Positions 1 to 9,107 of a DNA stretch of 38,867 nucleotides are shown here, one piece after another. How positions within the stretch are numbered: the first letter of the stretch is position 1; every line of letters starts with the position of its first letter. The translations under genes were made by a program, and so were the position numbers. The notes beneath the pieces were generated by a model, which was given only the letters and a program-made list of their open reading frames with translations, searched no databases and was not told where the DNA came from. Origin of the DNA: an uncultured Clostridia bacterium (lineage in GTDB: Bacteria; Bacillota; Clostridia; TANB77; CAG-508); contig CANQRY010000011.1 in NCBI GenBank assembly GCA_947626335.1, forward strand, positions 1 to 38,867, given 5' to 3'.

Positions 1-502
1 TATAGATAGTTTCTTTCTATCTTCCTTTTATTATTTAGGTTTCTCAAAGGTTTATTGTTTACTTTTCAATGTGCTTTTTTGTTCAATTTTTTGAACTGAA
101 CGAATGTTATTTTACTACTTTCTAATACAAAAGTCAACACATTTTTCAAACTTTTTTAAATTTTTTAATTAAGTTTAAAATTTGCTTTGTAAAAGCAGCA
201 AAAATAATAAACTAGTATTGATGTATTTCATTTAAAAATGTAATTTTTCTTTACTAATTTATCTTAAAACTTGTGCCCTCTTGTTTAGTAATAGTACTGA
301 TAATTATATTATCATATTGTTTTCATAATGTCAATACATTTTTGTTGTTTTTTGTATATTTTTTATGAAAACTTTTTTATGAATTCCAAGATGATTTTTA
401 TTTCTTGGCTCTTTTAATATAATAACATATTTTGTTATGTAAATCAAGTATTTTTTGTTGGTAATTTTAGGTATTTTTATTTAATAATTTTAAGCTTAAA
501 TT
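1..502. other. AT-rich stretch without a recognisable gene
   Basis: I see no convincing coding sequence on either strand in these 500 bases. The composition is almost entirely A and T with many T runs. A small hairpin-like palindrome lies at about 4-22, followed by a T-rich stretch, and could be the terminator of a gene ending just outside the window. The remainder may be the 3' trailer of the YlmC/YmxH gene. Confidence 0.5.
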
Positions 503-737
503 CTATATTTCAACTAATATTACATCATCTCCAATGCATTTGATGTTTTGCCACTGTATTACAATATCGTTATTTGCTGTAAACATACTAAGTAATTTAT
601 TGCTTCCTGGAACAATTATAGATGTTATAGTTCCGTTTTCTAAATCTGCACAAACATCTTGAACAAAACCGAAGTCTTTTTCCATCTTTAATATTTATAA
701 CTTCTTTATGTTTAAAATCCATTCCTCTTTGTCCCAT
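503..737 (-). CDS. YlmC/YmxH family PRC-barrel sporulation protein, read through a +1 shift at CGG
   Basis: The reconstructed product is 77 residues and fits the short PRC-barrel family annotated as YlmC/YmxH sporulation proteins; its molecular role is not established. Translation starts at ATG 737 behind a clear GGAGG (about 742-747). The first 22 residues include KEVINIKDGKRL. Codon 23 is CGG (669-671). Read as arginine, the frame loses all family resemblance. If the C is skipped, the next codon is GGT and the protein continues GFVQDVCADLENG, with the family's IIVPG segment and the terminal GDDVILVEI. The family pattern of a DG-x-x-LGFV turn is restored exactly at the junction. An internal ATG at 685 opens only a 60-residue piece without a Shine-Dalgarno site. 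The gene is divergent from spoIIGA, a sporulation neighbour that suits it. The region between them (738-996) is AT-rich and I could not identify a convincing Spo0A box there. Confidence 0.85.
669..671 (-). other. +1 recoding site (in-frame CGG) in the YlmC/YmxH gene
   Basis: The sense reading is AGA CTT CGG TTT in the incoming frame. Skipping the C gives CTT then GGT TTT (L-G-F). The glycine is residue 23. Family resemblance lies in one frame upstream and in the +1 frame downstream. Confidence 0.85.
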
Positions 738-996
738 ATAGTCCTCCTTTTTTATATATTATATGCATGATGTATTAAAAGTTATTATTTTTTAATTTAT
801 ATGTACTTTATTTTTATTTTAATAATTTATAGTAATTATTTAATTCATTTTGTCTAATTAAATTAGAAAACATTATTTTTTAAGATATCTAGTTTTATTT
901 TGTAAATAAGTTTTTGTAATTCGAACCATAATATGACAGACTTTTTAAAATTAAAATAGTATTATTTAAATAACATCTATTAAAAGGAGTACTTTT

Positions 997-1929
997 ATGA
1001 CTATTTATTTAGATGTAGTAATGTTAGAAAACTTATGTATGAACTTTATTATTCTATTTGCAACAGGTTATATTATGAAAATAAATATGAATAAGTTAAG
1101 GCTTTTAGCATCTTCCTTACTTGGTAGTGTTTATTCTGTTGTTTCATATTTAGAAATTTTACCATTATATTCAAACTTTTTTATGAAAATACTTTTGTCT
1201 ATTTTAATGGTTTATATTGCATTTAATAGTCATAGCTTAAAAAAACTTTGTAAACAGCTTGTTATTTTTTACCTAACTTCTTTTGTGTTTGGTGGATGTG
1301 CTTTTGCTTTGTTATATTTTATTAGACCTAAAGATATTTTAATGAAAAATGGCGTATACATTGGAACATATCCTATAAAAATAGCATTACTTGGAGGAAT
1401 CGTTGGCTTTATTATTATATGTATAGCTTTTTGTATTGTAAAAACTAAACTTAAGAAAAAGGATATGCTTTATGAAATTACTATTAAAATGGAAGGAAAA
1501 ACTCTATCTTTAAATGCAATGTTAGATACAGGAAATTTACTTAAGGAGCCAATTACTGGTATGCCTGTAATTGTAGTAGAAAAAGATGAGCTTTATTCTA
1601 TAATACCAACTAATGTTTTAGAACATATAGAAGAACTTTTAGGAGGTGATAATTATAGTATTTGTGATAAAGTAGAAGAAAAAGAATATCTTACAAAATT
1701 TAGGGTAATTCCTTTCTCTTCTATAGGTAAACAAAACGGTCTTATGCTAGGTTTAAAAGCAGATGAAGTTGTAATTGAAAAAGAGGAATTTTTTATAGAA
1801 AGAGACGATGTAATTATTGGAATTTTTCCTCATAAACTTGGCAAAAGCAGTAACTATGCTGCTTTAATTGGAATGGACCTATTAGAAAGGAGTAAATCTA
1901 ATGAACTTGTTACAAATTTTAAAGGATAG
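997..1929 (+). CDS. spoIIGA: SpoIIGA, membrane aspartic protease that activates pro-sigma E
   Basis: The 310-residue product has an N-terminal half of about five hydrophobic membrane segments (roughly residues 5-150) and a soluble C-terminal half with the aspartic protease signature LDTGN, the aspartate at about residue 177. Known role: SpoIIGA sits in the sporulation septum on the mother-cell side and, on a signal from the forespore, removes the pro-sequence of sigma E. The start ATG follows AAAAGGAG at good spacing. The stop lies 29 bases inside sigE, so the two genes overlap and are probably translationally coupled. Length and layout are normal for the family. The only CGG triplet in the gene (1737-1739) has its C as the wobble base of Asn followed by Gly, and needs no recoding. 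Confidence 0.95.
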   Translation: MTIYLDVVMLENLCMNFIILFATGYIMKINMNKLRLLASSLLGSVYSVVSYLEILPLYSNFFMKILLSILMVYIAFNSHSLKKLCKQLVIFYLTSFVFGGCAFALLYFIRPKDILMKNGVYIGTYPIKIALLGGIVGFIIICIAFCIVKTKLKKKDMLYEITIKMEGKTLSLNAMLDTGNLLKEPITGMPVIVVEKDELYSIIPTNVLEHIEELLGGDNYSICDKVEEKEYLTKFRVIPFSSIGKQNGLMLGLKADEVVIEKEEFFIERDDVIIGIFPHKLGKSSNYAALIGMDLLERSKSNELVTNFKG

Positions 1930-2632
1930 TATTAATACTTTATATGTAAGATATATTGGAAATGATGATATAGAAAATCTTCCAATTTACTATATAGGAG
2001 GAAGCCAAACTCTACCTCCGCCACTTACAAATGAAGAAGAAAATGAGGCTTTGGAAAAACTTGCAAATGGCGATAAAAGTATTAGACAAACTTTGGTAGA
2101 AAGAAATTTGAGATTAGTTGTATACATAGCTAAAAAGTTTGAAAATACTGGAGTTGGAATAGAAGATTTAATTTCAATTGGAACTATAGGACTTATGAAG
2201 GCAATAAATACTTTCAACACTGATAAAAAAATTAAGCTTGCAACTTATGCATCTCGTTGTATTGAAAATGAAATTTTAATGTTTTTGCGTAGAAGTAATA
2301 GAATGAAAACAGAGATTTCTATTGATGAGCCTTTAAATCAAGATGGAGATGGTAATGAACTTTTGCTTTCTGATATTTTAGGAACAGACCCAGACGTTAC
2401 TTCTAGAAGAATTGAAGATGAGGTTGATAAAACTCTTTTAAGAAGTGCTATTGATAAGCTAAATAATAGAGAACGAAATATTATGGAGCTTAGATTTGGC
2501 TTTATTAGTGGAACTGAAAAAACTCAAAAAGAGGTAGCTGATATGCTTGGTATTTCTCAAAGTTACATATCTAGACTGGAGAAAAAAATTATAGGTAAAA
2601 TGAAAAAAGATATTATAAGTAAAACAGGTTAA
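1901..2632 (+). CDS. sigE: RNA polymerase sigma-E factor precursor
   Basis: This is the early mother-cell sporulation sigma factor, 243 residues. The N-terminal pro-sequence (about residues 1-29) is followed by the conserved [13 protein letters not shown] motif near the SpoIIGA cleavage site. Region 2 contains [16 protein letters not shown] and [15 protein letters not shown], and region 4.2 near the C-terminus has the helix-turn-helix [20 protein letters not shown]. The start is ATG 1901 inside the end of spoIIGA, preceded by AGAAAGGAG. SpoIIGA encoded immediately upstream is its activating protease, the standard Firmicutes arrangement. No in-frame CGG is present. Confidence 0.97.
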   Translation: MNLLQILKDSINTLYVRYIGNDDIENLPIYYIGGSQTLPPPLTNEEENEALEKLANGDKSIRQTLVERNLRLVVYIAKKFENTGVGIEDLISIGTIGLMKAINTFNTDKKIKLATYASRCIENEILMFLRRSNRMKTEISIDEPLNQDGDGNELLLSDILGTDPDVTSRRIEDEVDKTLLRSAIDKLNNRERNIMELRFGFISGTEKTQKEVADMLGISQSYISRLEKKIIGKMKKDIISKTG

Positions 2633-2732
2633 AGCTAGCAATGTCGAATATTAGCATACGATATTAGAATATTAAAAACTTCTTTTGGAAATAATTAAAT
2701 TAACAGTTTATTTCTAAAAGGAGTTTTTATTT

Positions 2733-3503
2733 ATGAATAAAGTTGAAATATCAGGTGTTAATACAGCTAAGCTTCCTTTACTTTCTTCAGAAGAAAAATT
2801 ATTACTAATGAAAGAAATTAAAAATGGAAATGAAGACGCAAGGCAAAAATTCATTAATGGAAACTTAAGATTAGTACTTAGTATTATTAAAAGATTTAAT
2901 AGTAAGGGCGAAAATTTAGATGATTTGTTTCAAGTAGGTTGTGTTGGATTAATTAAAGCAATAGATAATTTTGATTTAAGTCAAAATGTTCAGTTTTCAA
3001 CATATGCTGTTCCTATGATTGTTGGTGAAATTAGAAGATATTTAAGAGATAATAATTCAATTCGTGTAAGTAGATCTGTTAGAGATTTAGCATATAAAGT
3101 AATTGGCATAAAAGATAAAATTTATAAAGAAGAACAACGCGAAGTAAGTATTGATGAAATTTCGAAAGAACTTGGTGTTAGCAGGGAAGACATTATTATG
3201 AGTTTAGATGCAATTCAAGAACCTATTTCTTTGCAAGAACCCGCTTATAGTGAAAACACTGAAAATATATATATTATGGATCAAGTAAGTGATAAAAAAA
3301 ATACTGATGAGCTTTGGGCACAAAACCTTACAATTTCAGAAGCCATGAAAAAATTAAATGAAAAGGAAAAAATGATCATAAATAAACGTTTTTTTGAAGG
3401 CAGAACTCAAATGGAGGTTGCAGAAGAAATTGGAATTTCGCAAGCTCAAGTATCTAGGTTAGAAAGAACAGCTATTGGCCATATTAGAAGGATATATAAA
3501 TAA
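2733..3503 (+). CDS. sigG: RNA polymerase sigma-G factor, late forespore
   Basis: The 256-residue product begins MNKVEISGVNTAKLPLLS, the characteristic SigG N-terminus, which lacks a cleaved pro-sequence. Region 2 (NLRLVLSIIKRF, DLFQVGCVGLIKAIDNF) and region 4 (TQMEVAEEIGISQAQVSRLE) are complete. Known role: transcription of late forespore genes after engulfment. It lies 100 bases after sigE, leaving room for its own promoter (sigma F or sigma G type in known species), although I cannot pick a clear one. AAAAGGAG precedes the ATG. A strong hairpin terminator follows directly and also faces ftsZ. Confidence 0.96.
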   Translation: MNKVEISGVNTAKLPLLSSEEKLLLMKEIKNGNEDARQKFINGNLRLVLSIIKRFNSKGENLDDLFQVGCVGLIKAIDNFDLSQNVQFSTYAVPMIVGEIRRYLRDNNSIRVSRSVRDLAYKVIGIKDKIYKEEQREVSIDEISKELGVSREDIIMSLDAIQEPISLQEPAYSENTENIYIMDQVSDKKNTDELWAQNLTISEAMKKLNEKEKMIINKRFFEGRTQMEVAEEIGISQAQVSRLERTAIGHIRRIYK

Positions 3504-3507
3504 AGGA

Positions 3508-3537
3508 AAAAGCTAGCTTACAAATAAGCTAGCTTTT
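3508..3537. terminator. Bidirectional intrinsic terminator between sigG and ftsZ
   Basis: A perfect 13-bp stem (3508-3520 with 3525-3537) carries the core AGCTAGCTTA and a CAAA loop. The flanks are A-rich on one side and T-rich on the other, so it can end transcription of both converging units. Confidence 0.85.
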
Positions 3538-3555
3538 GGTGATAAATAATTTTAT

Positions 3556-4680
3556 TTATTTAACCCCTTTGCTTTTTCTTAAAAAGGTAGGAATTTCTAG
3601 ATTGTCTTGTGAATTAGAGCTATCTGCTGATGTTGGAATAGAATCTAATTTTGTATTCCATGCTCTATCTATTATATCGCCTACTGAAACATTGCTTGAT
3701 AGTGGACCTTCTTCTTTTTCAAATCCTGTTGCAATAACTGTAATTACTATATCTTCATCTAGGCTTTCATCAATTACTGCACCAAAGATAATATTTGCTT
3801 CTGGGTCAACACTTCTTTGTACTATTTCAGCTGCTGTGTTAACTTCATGTAATCCTAAGTTACGACCACCTGTAATATTGATAATAACTCCTCTTGCTCC
3901 CTCTATAGATGTTTCTAGAAGTGGGCTTTGAGTTGCTTGTTTTGCAGCATCCTCAGCTCTGCTTTCTCCTGAGGCTCTACCAATACCCATGTGTGCCATT
4001 CCTGTATTTAGCATTATAGTTTTAACATCTGCAAAATCTAGGTTAACTAATCCTGGAATTGCAATTAAGTCTGATATACCTTGAACACCTTGTCTTAGTA
4101 CATCATCTGCCATTTTAAATGCTTCTACAATAGAAGTTTTGCGATCTATGATTTGTAGTAATTTGTCGTTTGGAATAACTACTAATGTATCTACTTTGCC
4201 TTTTAAACTTTCAATTCCTCTATCTGCTTGTGCTAATCTTTTCTTTCCTTCAAATGTAAATGGTTTGGTTACTACACCAATAGTTAAAATTCCCATTTCT
4301 TTTGCAGCAGCTGCTACGATTGGTGCTGCACCAGTTCCGGTTCCGCCACCCATTCCAGCAGTTACGAATACCATATCTGCTCCTCTTAATGCTTCTGCAA
4401 TTTCGGTTTTGCTTTCTTCTGCAGCTTGTGCTCCAATATCTGGATTAGCTCCAGCTCCTAAACCTCTTGTAATTTTTTCTCCTATTTGTATTTTTGTTGC
4501 TGCTTTTGAAAGTAATAGAGCTTGTCTATCTGTATTTACTGCAATAAATTCTACGTTTTTAATTCCTGACTCTACCATTCTGTTTACAGCATTGTTTCCT
4601 GCACCACCTACACCAATTACTTTGATTGTAGCTGTTCCGTCTAACATTGTGTTTTCTTCAACATTACTATCCATTATCAT
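3556..4680 (-). CDS. ftsZ: Cell division GTPase FtsZ
   Basis: This is the tubulin-like GTPase that polymerises into the Z ring at mid-cell, 374 residues. The nucleotide-binding loop GVGGAGNN is at residues 23-30, the tubulin signature GGGTGTG at 111-117, and the NLDFADV T7 loop that completes the GTPase site of the next subunit is present. The C-terminal peptide EIPTFLRK, known to bind FtsA, is intact. ATG 4680 has AGGAGG nine bases upstream; a second ATG two codons later is too far from it. It is the last gene of the division cluster, 69 bases after ftsA. CGG triplets within the glycine-rich loop all have C in the wobble position. Confidence 0.98.
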   Translation of the reverse strand: MIMDSNVEENTMLDGTATIKVIGVGGAGNNAVNRMVESGIKNVEFIAVNTDRQALLLSKAATKIQIGEKITRGLGAGANPDIGAQAAEESKTEIAEALRGADMVFVTAGMGGGTGTGAAPIVAAAAKEMGILTIGVVTKPFTFEGKKRLAQADRGIESLKGKVDTLVVIPNDKLLQIIDRKTSIVEAFKMADDVLRQGVQGISDLIAIPGLVNLDFADVKTIMLNTGMAHMGIGRASGESRAEDAAKQATQSPLLETSIEGARGVIINITGGRNLGLHEVNTAAEIVQRSVDPEANIIFGAVIDESLDEDIVITVIATGFEKEEGPLSSNVSVGDIIDRAWNTKLDSIPTSADSSNSQDNLEIPTFLRKSKGVK

Positions 4681-4749
4681 AAAGCTTATCCTCCTATTTT
4701 TCCTTTCTTATGGTATTTTTAATACCTATATATTTTTAAAAAATTAAAA

Positions 4750-6025
4750 TCATGAGTAAAAGAATTCTTTAATTCTTTCGAAAATTGTTTTTAAAATACT
4801 TTCGTTTGAATTTGAGTCTATATTACTTCCAACCGTTTTTGCAAATGGTCTTGACCCAATATATCTTACTAAGCTATATGCTGTTCTGTACTCTGGTCTT
4901 ACTATACTAATTAGTCTGCCTGTAGCAATTTTTACTGGAATATTTAGGTTTATTTTTCCAGCTACATCGCTTTTACTAATATTTGTAATTCCTTGTCCTG
5001 TTAAAATAACATTATTAATTCTAGATTTAATACCTTGAAGTGTAATGTCTTTATTTACAAGTGAAAATATTTCTTCTATTCTTGCTTCTATTATTTCAAT
5101 TAATTGTGAACTTTTAATTACTTTTTTACCATTATCATCCTTGCAAGTAGTAAGTAAAATTTCGTTATCATTATCAATGAATGATTTTAAAGCTAGTCCA
5201 TATTGTTTTTTTAGTTTTTCTGCTTCTTCTTCAGAAATATTTAATACTAATGCAATATCACTTGTAATTGTGTCTCCACCTAAAGGAATTGTGTTTGTAT
5301 ATACAAAGTTTGAACCTTCAAAAACACCGATATCAGTATTTCCTGCACCTATATCTAATAACATAACATTATCATTTAGTTCATTAGTATCTAATGCTAT
5401 ACTTCTTTGTGCTAATGTTATAGGTACTAAGCCATCAATATCTAAATTTATTTTTCTAAAAATAGAAGCAATTTGTCTCATATAATCTTTATCTGCTAGA
5501 ATTACTTGTGCTTTTAGAGTAAAGCTACCACTTAAATTTCCAATTGGATCTGAAACTGTTTTTCCATTTTCTAAAATAAATTGATTTTCTACAATGTCTA
5601 TAATTTGTTTGTTTTCTGGTATATCAATGTCCTTTACTTGCATAATACTAGAGGCAACGTCTTTTGCAGAGATTCCTGCATATTTATCTTTTGCCTCTTT
5701 TGTGATACTATTTTGTACAATCGTAACATATTTACCTGGAATTGTTAAATATGCTGAATTTATTTTTAGTCCTGCTTCTGATTCTGCTTCTTGTATAGAA
5801 TGTCCAATAACTTTAGCTATTTCATTTTCGTCTACGATTTTACCTCTTTGTATTCCGTGAACATTTATGACTAGAAGTACATATAACTTCGATTTGATTA
5901 AAATTGTTAACTTCTCCAATTACTAAACTAACTTTTGAAGTTCCAATGTCTATTCCTACTATTATATCTCCTATTGCCAAAGCTCTCATTCCTCCAATTT
6001 GCTTGCCTTTAATATTGTTTGTCAT
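4750..6025 (-). CDS. ftsA: Cell division protein FtsA, read through a +1 shift at CGG
   Basis: The reconstructed product is 424 residues. FtsA is the actin-like ATPase that tethers FtsZ to the membrane. The first part has the phosphate-1 loop DIGTSK (residues 26-31) and continues to CTSSHKCS. The in-frame CGG at 5855-5857 (codon 57) follows, and without recoding a TAA arrives five codons later. With the C skipped, the next codon is GGA and the protein resumes GIQRGKIVDENEI, the expected FtsA segment, including the G-x-x-x-G spacing. The rest carries the phosphate-2 motif LDIGAGNTD (about residue 225) and a C-terminal helix IFERIKEFFYS suited to membrane binding. The ATG at 6025 has a weak Shine-Dalgarno; ATG 5989 or the TTG nine bases after it, near a GGAGGA, are alternatives. 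Its own sigma-A-like promoter lies at 6061-6089. Confidence 0.93.
5855..5857 (-). other. +1 recoding site (in-frame CGG) in ftsA
   Basis: The sense reading is TGT TCA CGG AAT. Skipping the C gives TCA then GGA ATA (S-G-I). The zero frame stops at TAA five codons on. Alignment with FtsA from memory requires exactly one base to be dropped here. Confidence 0.9.
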
Positions 6026-6060
6026 AAGTAAATTATTTTATTTAAGTAATTATTGCTTAA

Positions 6061-6089
6061 AGAATATTACATTTTGAGAAAAAAGTCAA
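6061..6089 (-). promoter_or_regulatory. Candidate sigma-A promoter of ftsA-ftsZ
   Basis: On the minus strand a -35 TTGACT (6084-6089) and a -10 TATTCT (6061-6066) are separated by 17 bases, about 35 bases upstream of the ftsA start. It would allow ftsAZ expression independent of the upstream murA-to-sbp genes. Confidence 0.5.
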
Positions 6090-6163
6090 TAGGTTTGTAA
6101 CAATTTTGTAACATTTTTGTAATATTGTTGAAATATAATTTTTTTTGTGTTTTTTTGTCGAAT

Positions 6164-6562
6164 TTATTTGCTCGTTTCTTCAGTCTTTTCAGCGCTTTCC
6201 ACTTGTTCATTTTCTTGCTTTTTGCTTGTCCATTTGCTTAAATAATAACGTCTAATAATTGCTAAATTGTTAAACATTCTTCCTACAAATACTACTATTG
6301 CTGCTAAGTAAATATCTACATTTAATTTTTCTCCTAAAAATGTAAGCAAAATAGATAAAATCGCATTTCCAAAAAATCCTGTTACAAAAACTTTTAAATC
6401 AAAATTCTTTTTTAGTGTTGCTGCAATTCCTCCAAATACTGAATCTAGTGCTGCTATTATAGCTATTGCTAAATAACCTGAGTATGTATATGGTACTAGT
6501 GGAGCATATATTCCTATTACAGCACCTAAAATACATCCTATTACAATTGCCATTAAAATCAT
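6164..6562 (-). CDS. sbp: Small basic protein Sbp (DUF1290), division-associated membrane protein
   Basis: The 132-residue protein has several hydrophobic segments: an N-terminal helix (MILMAIVIGCILGAVIG) and further ones around residues 30-48, 58-78 and 82-95. The C-terminal tail is charged and rich in Lys and Glu. It matches the DUF1290/Sbp family found beside DUF881 genes and ftsAZ in Firmicutes; the family's biochemical function is unknown. The ATG at 6562 uses a GGAGAG site that lies inside the end of the recoded DUF881 gene, whose stop ends one base before this start. That tight packing supports the recoded reading of the upstream gene. Confidence 0.88.
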   Translation of the reverse strand: MILMAIVIGCILGAVIGIYAPLVPYTYSGYLAIAIIAALDSVFGGIAATLKKNFDLKVFVTGFFGNAILSILLTFLGEKLNVDIYLAAIVVFVGRMFNNLAIIRRYYLSKWTSKKQENEQVESAEKTEETSK

Positions 6563-6563
6563 A

Positions 6564-7275
6564 TTAATTCTCTCCTTTATTCATATATTTTACTTCTCTA
6601 TTATTTGTGTTTTTGTATATTTGAATATTATTTTTTGTTTCTATTTTTATTTCCATACCACGTGCTCTATTTCTATCAATATAACCACTATCTTTTAAGC
6701 TTAAACTACTTGATAAATATGTTTGGTTTCCGAATGGCTTTTACTACAAATGGAGCAGTTACTCTTTGCTCTCCAATAATTGTTAAACCATCCTGAGGCT
6801 GTGATATAGATGTATAGCTAAGTACACGTACATCATTTATTGAGATTGCTTCTGCACCAGCATATCTTAACTCGTTTACTAAGTCTATTAAATCATAGGT
6901 GTCTATTACATGACTATCTGTATTAGAAAGTGTAAGCTCAATTCCTTCTCCATATATGTTTGCTTTTCCGAGTTTCATATTTGATTCTTCTAAGTCTTTA
7001 TCAATTAAGCTTGAAGTTGTTCCGCTGTTTTCAATAGTTTCTAAATATTCTGTTATACTTTTTTTGTTTGTTTGAAGTTGCTCTTCTGCTTCTTCATACT
7101 TTCCCTTCCATTCTGAAATTGCTGTTCTTAATTCTGTTTCTCTCATATTTTCAATTGCAGTAATATCAGTTTCTTCTACTGTTTTAAATTGCATAAACAT
7201 TACTGCAAAAAGAATTATGCACATAGCAGATATAATAACATTTATTATTATGGCATTTTTACTTTCTTTTTTCAA
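6564..7275 (-). CDS. DUF881 family protein, second copy, read through a +1 shift at CGG
   Basis: The reconstructed product is 236 residues, close to its 242-residue neighbour. It has an N-terminal membrane anchor (about residues 9-27), a coiled-coil segment (about 38-75) and the DUF881 domain with LIDLVNELRYAGAEAISIND and GLTIIGEQRVTAPFVVKAI. The in-frame CGG (6730-6732, codon 182) follows; zero-frame reading adds eight residues and stops. Skipping the C gives GGA and the family's expected continuation: AI-G, then a segment ending RARGMEIKIETKNNIQIYK, which corresponds to the usual C-terminal strand of the domain. The start is TTG 7275 with AGAGGTGA seven bases upstream. The function of the family is unknown; its placement between divIB and ftsA suggests an envelope or division role. 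Confidence 0.88.
6730..6732 (-). other. +1 recoding site (in-frame CGG) in the DUF881 gene
   Basis: The sense reading is GCC ATT CGG AAA CCA. Skipping the C gives ATT then GGA AAC (I-G-N). The conserved DUF881 AIG turn and the missing 50-odd C-terminal residues are recovered, and the new stop falls just before the sbp start. Confidence 0.9.
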
Positions 7276-7291
7276 AGATTTTTCACCTCTT

Positions 7292-8020
7292 TTATTCTTT
7301 TATTTTAATATACTTATAGCTAATTACACCATTATATGCTTCTACTGTAATATTATCTAACTGCTTTGTTTCTACATATACTCCATCTTTTTTCATAAAG
7401 TATAAATATCCACCTATTCTATTAAGAGAGCCTGAAAATAGCCCTGGTGAACCAATTGCTTTAATAGTAAAAGGTGATGTTATTTTTTGTCCATTTATTT
7501 TTATAACATTTCCCTCACATGTTATACTACTTGTTTGTATTACCCTTTGTCCATTAACAGAAATTGCTTCTGCCTGTGCATTATTTAATTCATTAATTAC
7601 TTGTATTAAATCATCATTATGTACAAGCTGAGAACTTATGTCTAAAACCTCATTTCCTTCTGAAGTAAGACCTGTATTATTATCTGCTAAAGTTATTTCT
7701 ATTCCTGGGCCTGTTACCTCTGTTAGACCTAGTAGCATATTGTTTTGGGTTATTTCTTGTTGTTTTGCCATAGATGTTGTATCATTTTGGGTTGCTTGTT
7801 TTCTAACTTCTTCAAGTGTTTTTGCCGATTCTGCTAACTCTAAATATGTATTGTCGTATTTTTCCTTCCATCTTAAAACTTCATCTCTTAAAGCATTTTC
7901 TTTTAAAGATGACGAAACTGTTTTATTGGTATTATCTACAGTTCTAAATTGTATTACTGTTGCAATAGTTAATGCAAAACACATTATTCCTAAAGTAATA
8001 GCTATATGTTTTTTATGCAT
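7292..8020 (-). CDS. DUF881 family protein, first copy, no recoding needed
   Basis: The 242-residue product has an N-terminal membrane segment (about residues 7-24), a coiled coil (about 40-80) and a complete DUF881 domain with DLIQVINELNNAQAEAISVNGQRV and PFTIKAIGSP. It serves as an internal comparison for its downstream paralogue: here the AIG turn is encoded without a CGG and the reading frame runs straight through to the C-terminal strand. GGAGG precedes ATG 8020, and divIB ends 15 bases upstream. Its precise function is unknown; the family recurs beside sbp and ftsQ/divIB in Firmicutes. Confidence 0.9.
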   Translation of the reverse strand: MHKKHIAITLGIMCFALTIATVIQFRTVDNTNKTVSSSLKENALRDEVLRWKEKYDNTYLELAESAKTLEEVRKQATQNDTTSMAKQQEITQNNMLLGLTEVTGPGIEITLADNNTGLTSEGNEVLDISSQLVHNDDLIQVINELNNAQAEAISVNGQRVIQTSSITCEGNVIKINGQKITSPFTIKAIGSPGLFSGSLNRIGGYLYFMKKDGVYVETKQLDNITVEAYNGVISYKYIKIKE

Positions 8021-8035
8021 ATACTACCTCCTACT

Positions 8036-9106
8036 CTAAATTTTCTTTCTAAATATAGCTCCTTTGTTATTTAATTCTGTATTAACAAAGATTTCTCCTT
8101 CTATTCCTTTGTTTTCTTCTAAAATACTAATTATATATAGCATTTTTGTACTTAAATTTGAATTATCTCCCATATGTACTGTTTTCTTTTCAGATTTTAG
8201 TTCTAGTATGTAGTCCTGCTTGTCCTCAATGTTTATTGAAGTAATTAAATTTAAAATATCATTACTTTCTGCAGATTTTGTAATTTGCAAAGCTTGTTCT
8301 AGTCTTTGTAAGTCTTCTTCGCATAGCCTATTTCCTGGGTGAATGTCTTCTTCTTTTGTTAAGAAACCAGTAACAATTGGAACATCAAGCTTTGTTTGCG
8401 AAACTTCTAGTATGTAACCTTGATTATTTAAATATACGTATGCATTTGCAAATGTAAGCATGAAAGTAGTTACTCTTTCTTTTACATTTATTTGTATTTT
8501 ATCTGGCAATTTTCTTTTTATTTCTACTGTGTCTATATATGCATTTTGTTTAATTGATTTTCTTACTTCATTATTTTGAACTTTAAAAGTATTTTCTTCT
8601 AAATTTATACCAGATAAACTTATAATTTCCTCTTTTGAAATTTTTTCGTTTCCTTCTACTATTATTTCTTTAATATTGAAAAATGGCGATAATAAGAAGT
8701 ATATTCCTCCTCCTATTAAAATAGAGGCTAACACCAAATATTTAATTACTCTAAATACAGTTTTTCTCTTTTTTTGAGCAGTTTCTAGTTCTTTTTTTGT
8801 TTTGACATTTTTCTTTTTAGTTTTTTTGTTTTTAATAGTTTCATCTTCTATGCCTAGCTTAAGCTCAAATTCTTGATTATTATTTTTTTTACTTTTACTT
8901 GCAATTTTTTTATTTTTTTTGCTTCCTTTTCCCGCCTTTAATCTAACATTTTCATTTTGTTTTGCTTTGCTTTGTTTCTTTTTAGTTTTTCGTGGCGAAA
9001 TACTTGGCTCTGGCAATGTTTTAATTCCTATAATAATTTCTTTATCTAAATCTAAAGTTTTTTTATCTTTAGTATTTTTTATTTTTTCTTTAGTTTTTCT
9101 TGCCAT
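8036..9106 (-). CDS. divIB: Division protein DivIB/FtsQ
   Basis: The 356-residue product (from ATG 9106) has a very lysine-rich cytoplasmic N-terminus of about 120 residues, one membrane helix (about 123-142) and an extracytoplasmic part starting with a POTRA domain (FNIKEIIVEGNEKISKEEIISLSGI). Known role: DivIB/FtsQ joins the FtsL-DivIC complex and scaffolds septal wall synthesis. I chose ATG 9106 because AGAGGTGA lies eight bases upstream; the GTG at 9118 falls inside that Shine-Dalgarno. The start is one base past the murA stop, so coupling is likely. The basic N-terminus is longer than in many homologues. Confidence 0.9.
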   Translation of the reverse strand: MARKTKEKIKNTKDKKTLDLDKEIIIGIKTLPEPSISPRKTKKKQSKAKQNENVRLKAGKGSKKNKKIASKSKKNNNQEFELKLGIEDETIKNKKTKKKNVKTKKELETAQKKRKTVFRVIKYLVLASILIGGGIYFLLSPFFNIKEIIVEGNEKISKEEIISLSGINLEENTFKVQNNEVRKSIKQNAYIDTVEIKRKLPDKIQINVKERVTTFMLTFANAYVYLNNQGYILEVSQTKLDVPIVTGFLTKEEDIHPGNRLCEEDLQRLEQALQITKSAESNDILNLITSINIEDKQDYILELKSEKKTVHMGDNSNLSTKMLYIISILEENKGIEGEIFVNTELNNKGAIFRKKI

Positions 9107-9107
9107 T

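Noticed and set aside
738..996. Spo0A boxes and a wide-spaced spoIIG promoter
   Set aside because: TTCGAAC and TGACAGA occur near 919-941, but neither matches the TGTCGAA consensus well enough to claim a site.
4139..4747. Long open frames opposite ftsZ, ftsA, sua5, tuf and others
   Set aside because: They lie antisense to well-supported genes, have no ribosome sites and show skewed composition; they are shadows of the real genes.
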